A DNA stretch of 35,575 nt from Geobacter sp. Its GTDB lineage: Bacteria; Desulfobacterota; Desulfuromonadia; Geobacterales; Pseudopelobacteraceae. The translations under genes and the position numbers were made by a program. Positions 7,820-16,074 of this stretch are shown piece after piece. Within the stretch, counting starts at the first letter, position 1, and each line of letters opens with the position of its first letter. The stretch covers positions 1 to 35,575 of the forward strand of contig VFJW01000032.1 of assembly GCA_009885845.1 (NCBI GenBank), in the 5' to 3' direction. Below the pieces are notes generated by a model. That model saw nothing but the letters and a program-made list of their open reading frames with translations. It was not told the DNA's origin and made no database searches.

Positions 7820-8887
7820 ATGAAACTACATACCCTGACTGTTGTGACAACCAGCATGGCCCTGCTCCTGGCGGGAGGATGTGCAAGCAATGATGTCGCT
7901 GTTACCAAGGAACCGGCTGGAGTAACGACTAACCAATCGAATCCATCTACTGACGGCACAAAAAAACCAAAAAACGTTACGAACGCTATTGTTGCAGTTG
8001 TCAACGACGATATTATTACCCTGCATGAGGTAATCCGCGAAGCGCAACCCGCCCTCAGTGAAGCTGAAAAAAAAGGGGCTTTGGATGACGCGGCCCGGAC
8101 CCAGGTCCGCCGCACTGCACTTGATCAGCTGATTGAGAAAAAATTGACCGGGCAAAAAATCAGGGAACTGAATATCAAAGTGTCCGAAGAAGAAATTCGT
8201 CAGGCGATCGATGACGTGCGCAAGCAAAACAATATCCCCTCTCAGGAGGCTTTCATTACGGCTCTGGCAAGTCAGGGCCTTTCGTTTGACCAATATCGCG
8301 CTCAACTTCAGGAGCAGATCGAAAAGTTGAGACTGGTGAGTATGGAGGTCCGTTCCAAGGTCCACGTCGGAGAAACAGAAATCCGCCAATATTACACTGC
8401 CAACCTGGCAAAATACACAGGTGAGGAAAGCTTCCGCGCACGGCACATTTTTTTTAAAATCGATGAAAAAGCGTCTCAGGTCGAGACTCTACGTTCTAAA
8501 ACTACCGCACTCGCGGTTCTGGCTGATGTCAAAGAAGGTAAAGACTTTGCCGAACTGGCAAAAAAATTCTCGGAGGACCCGGCAGCCCGAAAAGACGGCG
8601 GCGACCTGGGGAGCTTTAAAAAAGGGGACATGCAACCGGAGCTGGAGAAAGCCATACTCTCCCTTAAGCCGGGCGAAGTCAGCGATCTCGTGACGACGCC
8701 GATCGGTTTTCACATTATTAAACTTGAAACTCGGGTGGCTGGCATTTCGAAACAGCTTGAGAGCGTCAAAGCAGAAATTGAAGAGATTCTTTATCGTAAA
8801 AAATCAGAGGAACGCTTCAACCAATGGGCTAAAGACCTTCGCGGCAAGGCAAGCGTCGAGATCAGAAATCTGGATGGTTTATTGTAA
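7820..8887 (+). CDS. SurA-like parvulin peptidyl-prolyl isomerase lipoprotein
   Basis: A 355-residue exported foldase with a lipoprotein signal ending in LLAGGC (Cys ~20). A SurA-N domain follows (IVAVVNDDIITLHEV to about residue 185, with LIEKKLTGQ and SFDQYRAQLQEQIEKLRL typical of SurA), then a PpiC domain (SFRARHIFFKI ... DGGDLGSFKKGDMQPELEKA ... TPIGFHIIKLE). It is more SurA-like than its upstream neighbour. The frame is open from 7763, but those codons lie in the terminator hairpin; the ATG at 7820 begins the signal peptide. Its ribosome site (AAGAG) is modest. Likely role: periplasmic chaperone/isomerase for outer-membrane proteins. Confidence 0.92.
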   Translation: MKLHTLTVVTTSMALLLAGGCASNDVAVTKEPAGVTTNQSNPSTDGTKKPKNVTNAIVAVVNDDIITLHEVIREAQPALSEAEKKGALDDAARTQVRRTALDQLIEKKLTGQKIRELNIKVSEEEIRQAIDDVRKQNNIPSQEAFITALASQGLSFDQYRAQLQEQIEKLRLVSMEVRSKVHVGETEIRQYYTANLAKYTGEESFRARHIFFKIDEKASQVETLRSKTTALAVLADVKEGKDFAELAKKFSEDPAARKDGGDLGSFKKGDMQPELEKAILSLKPGEVSDLVTTPIGFHIIKLETRVAGISKQLESVKAEIEEILYRKKSEERFNQWAKDLRGKASVEIRNLDGLL

Positions 8888-8920
8888 TTAAACAATCAAC
8901 TGTATGAAAAATTCAAAAAA

Positions 8921-8959
8921 ACAGCCGCTCTCCTGTACGGAGAAGCGGCTGTTTTTTTG
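8921..8959. terminator. Bidirectional rho-independent terminator
   Basis: ACAGCCGCT (8921-8929) pairs with AGCGGCTGT (8944-8952), followed by TTTTTT; on the other strand the hairpin is followed by TTTTTTGAAT. It ends both the plus-strand SurA-like gene and the convergent minus-strand gene at 8976. Confidence 0.92.
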
Positions 8960-8975
8960 CCTGGGAACTATCCGA

Positions 8976-9716
8976 TTATTCCTTGCGGCGCACATACCCG
9001 AGAAACTCTTCGCATGAAAGCTGTTTTTTCCTGACAAGATGGGCAATTTCTCTGCTTAAGGCCATTCTTTCACCCTCTTTCATTGAATCCTTCAACAGTA
9101 CAAACAGTGGCGTATTGCTGCCGTACGGGTCCAGCCGAAGCCGTTCCTGCAGCTCAAACGCCGACATGTCGGGCAACATCTGACTGCAGAAGATCGTATA
9201 GACAGGATGAATAGATGAGAGAGCCAGGGCTTCTTTACCGGTATATGCTTTTATGACTTCAAAATTCATGGCCTCGATCGCCCTTGAAAGCTTCTCTTCT
9301 CCGGAACGGGAAGCTACCATTGACTGCAGATCCCAGGTTTCAGCCTCTTCTGTCAGTCCATATACCGCCATACGGTTCTGGAGGTATTGTTCATCCACCG
9401 GAAGGGTGAAGAAACCGGCAACCGGAAAGACACCGCCGACTTTGCCTTTTTCACTTAAAAACACCAGGAGCACCGGAATGTTACGAGCTATCGGACATCT
9501 CTTTATTTTAAGCAGAATACCCCAGCCATCTTCGGAAAAAGGGGAAATATCCAGGACGATTCCCAACGGCCTCCCGATCTCAAGATTTTCGTACTGTTCA
9601 ACGCGACTGACATAACCGCCCGCTTCCAGATATGAAGAGAGCATATCTTCGCGGCTGTCACCCGGTTTTATACCCAATATCCAGAGTTCTCTGCGGGGTT
9701 CGGTACTCTCTGTCAT
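8976..9716 (-). CDS. Double receiver-domain protein, both receivers degenerate
   Basis: A 246-residue protein that looks like two receiver (REC) domains in tandem and no output domain. The first (about 10-115) keeps an Asp at the phosphorylation position (GIVLDISPFSEDGW, Asp56) but lacks the usual acidic pair near the N-terminus, having IKPGD there. The second (about 125-240) has YTIFCSQMLPDMSAFEL, where the phospho-acceptor Asp is replaced. FTLPVDEQYL in the first could stand for the conserved Lys-Pro region without the Lys. It may be a phosphorylation-independent scaffold. AGGAGAGG precedes the ATG. It is 96 bp downstream of hldE on the same strand, so it could be transcribed with that cluster. 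The assignment rests on pattern only. Confidence 0.6.
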   Translation of the reverse strand: MTESTEPRRELWILGIKPGDSREDMLSSYLEAGGYVSRVEQYENLEIGRPLGIVLDISPFSEDGWGILLKIKRCPIARNIPVLLVFLSEKGKVGGVFPVAGFFTLPVDEQYLQNRMAVYGLTEEAETWDLQSMVASRSGEEKLSRAIEAMNFEVIKAYTGKEALALSSIHPVYTIFCSQMLPDMSAFELQERLRLDPYGSNTPLFVLLKDSMKEGERMALSREIAHLVRKKQLSCEEFLGYVRRKE

Positions 9717-9812
9717 AACCTCTCCTGTCTACAATGAATTGAATCAAGGAATGTTTTCACGTATTAGAAAGCTGTACCAAAATAATCCGGGTCTTATACT
9801 CAAAAAATACTT

Positions 9813-11285
9813 TTATTCTGATGAATAGAGCTCGAGGATACGTTCAATTATATTCGTTGTTGATTTGCCATCCACAAAAGTAACCAGCTCAACCCGACCG
9901 CCGTACGATTCAACAATGTCTTTTCCAACCACACCTTCCAGGGAATAATCTCCCCCTTTTACCAGAATATGCGGTTTAAGCGCCGTAATCAGTTCCAGCG
10001 GAGTGTCTTCGTCAAACAGAACGACATAATCGACACAATCAAGGGCGGCCAAAAGATGCGCCCGCTCATCCTGATCGATCAATGGACGCTTCGGCCCTTT
10101 CAGACGGCGGACAGAAGCATCACTGTTAAGCCCCAGTACCAGCAGGTCACCAAGTTTTCGCGCTTTTTGCAGATACTTCACATGACCCGCGTGCAGAAGA
10201 TCGAAACAACCGTTAGTGAATACAACCCGTTTACCCCTGTTTTTTTCTGCCACTATCAGGGCAACCAGCACTTCAAGACTCTTTATTTTTGCATGACTGT
10301 CCTTATGAGTAAGAGAGACCGTGTCGATTATTTCCTGCGGCGTAACAATCGATGTTCCCAGCTTACCGACGGCTATGCCTGCGGCAACGTTCGCCAATTT
10401 AGCTGATTCAGTCATACTTAAACCGGAAGCGATACCTACCGCCAGCGTTGCAAGCACCGTGTCACCAGCTCCCGAAACATCAAAAACTTCACGGGCGATC
10501 GTGGGAATATGTACCATCTCGCCCCCGCTTAAAAAGAGAGACATCCCCTCTTCGCTGCGAGTGATGAGCAGATGCTTCACTCCGGTGGCACCCATGATAA
10601 CGGATGCTGCCTGCGCCAGAGAAACGGCATCTGTTATGGCAATTCCGGAAGCGGCTTCGGCCTCCTTGCGATTCGGTGTCAGTAACGTAGCGCCGTTATA
10701 ACGGGCGTAATCGGTTCCCTTCGGATCAACCAGAACAGGAATGTCAAACTCTGCAGCAGCTGAAATTGCCGAGGCGATAACATCGGGCGTTAGCACACCT
10801 TTGTTGTAATCTGAAAGCACGATGACTGAATATTCGCGAGCGTGGGCGGCTATCCAGTCGCAAAGCTGTTGTTCAACGGCAACCGGCAATACTTCCCTTG
10901 ATTCCCGGTCGATTCGTACAATCTGCTGATGCGCGGCCACAACTCTTGTTTTACGGCTGGTCCGGCGAGCGGGATCCAGAAAAATCGCGCTGACATCAAT
11001 CTGATGGTGGCTGAACTGGCCGAGCAGCTCGTGACCGTTCTGGTCGTCGCCAACAACGGAACAGACCGAGACCTGGGCCCCCAGCGCCGCCAGATTATGC
11101 ACCACATTACCGGCACCACCCAAACGGAGTTCTTCGCGAATAACATCAACCACCTGCACCGGCGCCTCAGGTGAGATACGGTCTGCCCTCCCCCACAGGT
11201 ATTCGTCCAGCATCAGATCACCGACTACCAGGCAGCGAATCCGGGCAGTATGGGCAAAAAGGGTTTCAACAAGCGTACGATCCAC
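9813..11285 (-). CDS. hldE: Bifunctional heptose-7-phosphate kinase / heptose-1-phosphate adenylyltransferase
   Basis: HldE (RfaE) makes ADP-heptose for the LPS inner core in two steps. The N-terminal two thirds are a PfkB/ribokinase-type kinase with LGGAGNVVHNLAALGA and the DVSGAGDTVLATLAV catalytic loop; the C-terminal third is a cytidylyltransferase-type domain with FTNGCFDLLHAGHVKYL (the HxGH motif) and LVLGLNSDASVRRLKG. Its length (490) matches fused HldE proteins. I prefer the GTG at 11285 because AGGAGGT lies just upstream; the frame is open to a TTG at 11303. It lies downstream of gmhA, the preceding enzyme of the pathway, with a 186-bp repeat element filling the gap. Confidence 0.95.
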   Translation of the reverse strand: MDRTLVETLFAHTARIRCLVVGDLMLDEYLWGRADRISPEAPVQVVDVIREELRLGGAGNVVHNLAALGAQVSVCSVVGDDQNGHELLGQFSHHQIDVSAIFLDPARRTSRKTRVVAAHQQIVRIDRESREVLPVAVEQQLCDWIAAHAREYSVIVLSDYNKGVLTPDVIASAISAAAEFDIPVLVDPKGTDYARYNGATLLTPNRKEAEAASGIAITDAVSLAQAASVIMGATGVKHLLITRSEEGMSLFLSGGEMVHIPTIAREVFDVSGAGDTVLATLAVGIASGLSMTESAKLANVAAGIAVGKLGTSIVTPQEIIDTVSLTHKDSHAKIKSLEVLVALIVAEKNRGKRVVFTNGCFDLLHAGHVKYLQKARKLGDLLVLGLNSDASVRRLKGPKRPLIDQDERAHLLAALDCVDYVVLFDEDTPLELITALKPHILVKGGDYSLEGVVGKDIVESYGGRVELVTFVDGKSTTNIIERILELYSSE

Positions 11286-11301
11286 ATGACCTCCTGGCAT
11301 C

Positions 11302-11487
11302 AATTAGTTTCCATCCGGAGACTCCGGATGAGAAACGGTTGGTTTCTGATTCGGAGAGGAGGAATTTTTCGTTCTGGCAAGGAAATCGAGGAATTGCGCG
11401 GAGGCGTACATTGGTACGCCGCACAAGCAAGGCCGAGGATTGACGCCGCCAGAGCGGAAAAGAACCCTTTCCGGACAGAAACTAATT
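11302..11487. mobile_element. 186-bp MITE-like repeat in the gmhA-hldE gap
   Basis: The ends AATTAGTTTCCATCCGGA (left) and, on the other strand, AATTAGTTTCTGTCCGGA (right) are 18-bp terminal inverted repeats with two mismatches. Inside is a perfect hairpin GGCGTAC (11403-11409)/GTACGCC (11414-11420). The right end overlaps the gmhA stop codon (11486-11488) by two bases, so the element supplies part of the stop. No other copy is seen in this window; the sequence resembles intergenic repeats that I recall from Geobacter genomes. Confidence 0.75.
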
Positions 11488-12052
11488 AAAACATCGCCTT
11501 TTCGAACAGATCACAGACAATATGTATGATGGTGATATGCCCTTCCTGAATTCGCGGAGTATCATTGCTCGGTACAATCAGAGCCAGAAGGCAGACATCT
11601 TTGATGGTGCCTCCATCCTTGCCGAGCAGGCCGACAGTACGGCATCCCATATCACGGCCAAGCTCCAGAGCCTGCAGTATATTAGGCGAATTGCCGCTGG
11701 TTGAAATTCCGACGATCAGGTCCCCCGGTGCGGCAAGCGCTTCAACCTGGCGTTTAAAAATTTTGTCAAAGCCATAATCATTACCGATGGCGGTCAAAAT
11801 AGACGTGTCAGTCGAAAGCGCTATTGCCGGCAAGCCCCTCCGTTCCAGCTTGAAACGGCCGACGATCTCCGCCACAAAATGCTGGGCATCAGCCGCCGAA
11901 CCACCATTTCCCATGACCAGGAGCTTTCCGCCATGCGTGAATGTTTCCACCATAAGTGTTACCATTTCGGCAATCTGAGGAGACAGCTCTTTTTCAACGC
12001 GGATAATAACGTCCCGATGTGCTGCTAATTGAGAGGTAATTTCTGATATCAT
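11486..12052 (-). CDS. gmhA: Sedoheptulose-7-phosphate isomerase
   Basis: GmhA converts sedoheptulose 7-phosphate to D-glycero-D-manno-heptose 7-phosphate, the first step of ADP-heptose synthesis. The 188-residue protein is a single SIS domain with the family motifs [41 protein letters not shown] and the C-terminal [13 protein letters not shown], which includes a metal-ligand His. The start overlaps the stop of the upstream glycosyltransferase (ATGA type), indicating translational coupling. Its substrate is made by transketolase, encoded 6 kb away in this window. Confidence 0.96.
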   Translation of the reverse strand: MISEITSQLAAHRDVIIRVEKELSPQIAEMVTLMVETFTHGGKLLVMGNGGSAADAQHFVAEIVGRFKLERRGLPAIALSTDTSILTAIGNDYGFDKIFKRQVEALAAPGDLIVGISTSGNSPNILQALELGRDMGCRTVGLLGKDGGTIKDVCLLALIVPSNDTPRIQEGHITIIHIVCDLFEKAMF

Positions 12053-13116
12053 GGCAATGCCTCCTCACACTGTTTCGCGACGGTGGTTATTTGAGCATGA
12101 ATGCTGCCGAACAGTTCTTCAGGTGATAGTGCGACATCTATACCGGGGAAAACAACGCCGCTGCATCCCCGTACCGCAAGCAGATCCGGTGAAGCGCTCC
12201 GCAGCATGGTGATTTTTCGCTGGAGATCCCGCGCCGGAAAAAAGATCGATATCCGGTACAGGCGTATGCCGGTATGCAGCCCATTCCATCCCATTTTCCG
12301 GAATACCGAATGCTGGCGGCGATGCAGCAGCAGAGTAAAGCGGTGCCCCTGGCGCGCTCCTTCCAGAATGGCAGAAACGGTATCGTCAATAGTTGCTGCG
12401 TCAGCGTCCGGTCCGAAATACATGCAATAATGACGAGCGATACCCCATCGGGATATGTATGCTGCCCGGCTATTCTGCTCCATCTCATTCCTGCGCTGCG
12501 CCGAACCGAACTGTTGTCCGGCAGAGCACGGCAAACGAAGACGTCCGGTGAGGCAGGTGCGATACCCGTGAGCGGCAACGCGCCGGACATACTCCGTCAG
12601 GCACCACTCATTACCATCCAGATTCTCGTCGAAGCTGCCGGCAACCATGCGCATCTCGGTACGCAGCAGGAGTGTCTCAAAAGCTATCGTGCAGCTTTCC
12701 ATGACTGTGCAGCCAGGAGCAAGAGCCGGGAGCGTTGGCGCTTCGGCCCCGCTGAACAGCGGCGAAACTACCCCGGCTCCAGTGGTTTCTGCTGTGTTCA
12801 CCAGGACTTCCAGCCAGCCGGCCTGTACCGAAACATGTGGTCGAACGATGACCGTATAATCACTGTCGGAACGTGCCAGACCAATATTAATGGCTGCAAC
12901 CAGGCCGATATTCCGTTCAGACTTGATAAAAAGTCCCTGATCACCCAGTGATTCGGAGAACTCCTCCAGCATCAACTCGGTCTCACGACTGCTGCCGTTG
13001 TCGACAATGATCAGACGTGCCCCGGAAGAATGTTCGCGGATGGCCGCAAGACAGGCACGAGTCTCAAAAGGGTAGTTCCACACAGGAACGAGTATGTCAA
13101 TAGAGGGGGAAATCAT
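12049..13116 (-). CDS. Glycosyltransferase family 2 protein, DxD not evident
   Basis: A 355-residue protein with a GT-A fold N-terminus: [26 protein letters not shown] (the nucleotide-binding strand and Asp) and [17 protein letters not shown]. At the place where family-2 enzymes carry the metal-binding DxD, this one has VIVRPHV (residues 90-95), so the usual metal ligands seem missing. The C-terminal ~150 residues (from about [13 protein letters not shown]) match nothing I recognise. It lies between mreB and gmhA, overlapping gmhA by 4 bp, so a role in LPS core or another surface glycan is likely. With the altered motif it may use an unusual mechanism, have lost activity, or my alignment of the site may be wrong. 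Confidence 0.75.
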   Translation of the reverse strand: MISPSIDILVPVWNYPFETRACLAAIREHSSGARLIIVDNGSSRETELMLEEFSESLGDQGLFIKSERNIGLVAAINIGLARSDSDYTVIVRPHVSVQAGWLEVLVNTAETTGAGVVSPLFSGAEAPTLPALAPGCTVMESCTIAFETLLLRTEMRMVAGSFDENLDGNEWCLTEYVRRVAAHGYRTCLTGRLRLPCSAGQQFGSAQRRNEMEQNSRAAYISRWGIARHYCMYFGPDADAATIDDTVSAILEGARQGHRFTLLLHRRQHSVFRKMGWNGLHTGIRLYRISIFFPARDLQRKITMLRSASPDLLAVRGCSGVVFPGIDVALSPEELFGSIHAQITTVAKQCEEALP

Positions 13117-13141
13117 AGGGATATGTAGAAGCTCAATACCA

Positions 13142-13175
13142 CCGGGTCACAGAGACGTTATTCTCTGAGACCCGG
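13142..13175 (-). terminator. Hairpin after mreB, possible weak terminator or attenuator
   Basis: CCGGGTC (13142-13148) pairs with GACCCGG (13169-13175), with inner CAGAG/CTCTG pairing. On the minus strand it is followed by TGGTATTG with no U-run, so it is unlikely to terminate alone. It may reduce transcription from mreB into the glycosyltransferase-gmhA-hldE genes. Confidence 0.4.
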
Positions 13176-13184
13176 CAATGAAAA

Positions 13185-14243
<1,059 letters not shown>

Positions 14244-14276
14244 TCAGTGTTAAATCTAATGGCAAAATGGCGCAAA

Positions 14277-14306
14277 AGAATAGCAGAGTTGCGGCCCGTA
14301 ATGCAA
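14277..14306 (-). promoter_or_regulatory. Candidate mreB promoter
   Basis: Minus-strand TTGCAT (14306-14301), 18-bp spacer, TATTCT (14282-14277), about 50 bp upstream of the mreB ATG. Confidence 0.4.
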
Positions 14307-14404
14307 GGAAGAATAATCAGACATGTTTCAGGAAGGTGCGAGGAAATGGTATCTGGTTCTTATTGACAGTTCCGGAAGTTGTGGCAAAATTCTTTGTGAC
14401 GCTA

Positions 14405-14545
14405 TCACTCTTCGTACATATTGGCCTGGCGATCTCCTGCTAGCGCCATGCGGAAAGCGGGACTCAGGTAACGTAACGCGACCCCTTGCTTTCCAATTCT
14501 TTCACCCTGATACTCCCGTTCACGAGAAACGTCAAAAATTGACAT
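14405..14545 (-). CDS. Possible 46-residue ORF between mreB and the ATPase gene
   Basis: A minus-strand frame from an ATG at 14545 (with GGTGAAG upstream) gives a 46-residue, highly charged product containing SREREYQGERIGKQ and ending in RQANMYEE. I recognise no family. It begins 55 bp after the ATPase gene stop and could be translated from that transcript. Plausible composition is the only support; it may be chance. Confidence 0.22.
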   Translation of the reverse strand: MSIFDVSREREYQGERIGKQGVALRYLSPAFRMALAGDRQANMYEE

Positions 14546-14600
14546 TTTATCTTCACCATCAATAACCAAACTAATCAAGAGCCTCACCGGGCATAACAAC

Positions 14601-15800
14601 TCACTCCACACTCCGCAAATACTCCAGATCTTCAGCAAGGCGCCAATCCATGAAACGCACCTGTCGGTTGCAGCACTCCATTTCTCCCACGGCATCTTTG
14701 GCAAACACAATCGCATATGGAGCATCAGGGTATTTCTGGAGAAACTTCCTTATGCCGTCTGGAACAACTAGACCGGTCACCTGGCATTTTACCTCCACCG
14801 GCACTGGAATCCTGTTTTTGAGCAGGATAAAATCCACCTCATCACCCTGCCTTGTTCTCCAAAATTTTAATTCCATGTTCGGCTTTAACTGCTTGACCAG
14901 CGAGAGCGCCACAAAGGATTCAACAATCGACCCCTTGTCCGGACGATCATCCAGACGGGAATAGTCGTTCAAGATGCAGTTTCTGATGCCGGTATCGTAC
15001 AGATAGTACTTCTTTACCTTCTTCAGCTCGTTTGCCAGATTCCTGGAATAGCTATCCAGGGGAAAGCAGACATACGTCTGGGCCATTAGTTCCAGATGAT
15101 GTTTTACGGCAGGCTCAGAAAGCCTCGCATCACGCGCCAGAGAGGCAACGGAGACAACCTGTCCCTGGTTCTGGGCGATACCGTAGAGAATAGAGTTAAA
15201 CGCCCGAATGTTTTCTTCCCTGATGAGTGACTTGATATCTTTGAGGAGATAAGTCTGGAGGACGTTCTTCAGAAGCGCCATCCTGTCCGCCGCCGTCTGC
15301 TCATGAATCAATCCGGGAATGGCACCAAAACGAAGATATTCCTCGAATGAGTAAGCAGGAGTCTGGCTCATCTCAAAAGCAAACAGGGGATGCACCAGCG
15401 TCAATCGGAACCTTCCGGCAAGGCTTTCCTTCAGGTGTTTGTGTATCTCCATTGAGGATGATCCTGATGCAAATATTTTCAGCTTTATGCCGGAATCGAA
15501 CAGTACTTTGAAGATGCGGGTGGCGTTTTTCAGATAATGGAACTCATCCAGAAACAGGACATCTGCATCCATTTCCTTCAGGTCTCTGATGATCTGCTCT
15601 TCCGTACTGCCGAAAATCCTCAGGTCATCAGGGTCCTCCAGATTGTGAAACGCAACCTTCATGCCTCGCCCCAGACAGATATCCTGAAGCTGCCGCATGA
15701 GAAAAGTCTTGCCTACCTGACGGGGACCGATGAGAATGGAGATAAAAGGTTTGTCGATTTCTCGAGCCAAGTCACTGATAATAATTCGATTTATTTTCAT
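14601..15800 (-). CDS. AAA+ ATPase with DUF4143-type C-terminal domain
   Basis: A 399-residue member of the AAA_14/DUF4143 family. It has a Walker A ILIGPRQVGKTFLMR (~22-36), Walker B DVLFLDEFHYL (~80-90), sensor KIFASGSSS, and a winged-helix segment (LARDARLSEPAVKHHLELM). A C-terminal nuclease-like domain carries RQGDEVDFILLKNRIPVPVEVKC, the D...E-x-K pattern of the PD-(D/E)xK fold. These proteins are widespread in accessory DNA and their role is unsettled; toxin-like and defence roles have been proposed. The gene stands alone, with a promoter so close to the ATG that the transcript may be leaderless. No partner gene is evident. Confidence 0.9.
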   Translation of the reverse strand: MKINRIIISDLAREIDKPFISILIGPRQVGKTFLMRQLQDICLGRGMKVAFHNLEDPDDLRIFGSTEEQIIRDLKEMDADVLFLDEFHYLKNATRIFKVLFDSGIKLKIFASGSSSMEIHKHLKESLAGRFRLTLVHPLFAFEMSQTPAYSFEEYLRFGAIPGLIHEQTAADRMALLKNVLQTYLLKDIKSLIREENIRAFNSILYGIAQNQGQVVSVASLARDARLSEPAVKHHLELMAQTYVCFPLDSYSRNLANELKKVKKYYLYDTGIRNCILNDYSRLDDRPDKGSIVESFVALSLVKQLKPNMELKFWRTRQGDEVDFILLKNRIPVPVEVKCQVTGLVVPDGIRKFLQKYPDAPYAIVFAKDAVGEMECCNRQVRFMDWRLAEDLEYLRSVE

Positions 15801-15807
15801 GGATACA

Positions 15808-15836
15808 ATTCTAAACCATCACTTTTGAATTGTAAA
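15808..15836 (-). promoter_or_regulatory. Promoter of the AAA+/DUF4143 gene, possibly leaderless
   Basis: Minus-strand TTTACA (15836-15831), 17-bp spacer, TAGAAT (15813-15808). The -10 box ends only 7 bp before the ATG at 15800, and no convincing ribosome site is present. Confidence 0.5.
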
Positions 15837-16006
15837 GAAGTTCATATTTCCAATGCCTGCACCGGCAATCTATTCTACGCAAAATAACGGCACACATTTC
15901 TTCATAACACCATTCTCTCACTGCTGACTCAGTCACACCCAGCCACTTCACCATTTATAAGAACTTCCGGCGATGTGAATACCCGGTTCTGCTGAGCCCC
16001 GTTTCC

Positions 16007-16035
16007 TTGACATTCCGTCTTCAGTTCTGTAATTT
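16007..16035 (+). promoter_or_regulatory. ileS promoter
   Basis: TTGACA (16007-16012), 17-bp spacer, TAATTT (16030-16035), 39 bp upstream of the ileS ATG. I see no T-box leader in the 15801-16074 gap. Confidence 0.65.
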
Positions 16036-16074
16036 GATTCAGTTTTAACGAATCAGAAACGGAGACAGCATCCC

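Noticed and set aside
15837-16074. T-box or other riboswitch upstream of ileS
   Set aside because: No T-box sequence or terminator hairpin is visible; a plain promoter 39 bp from the start explains the region.
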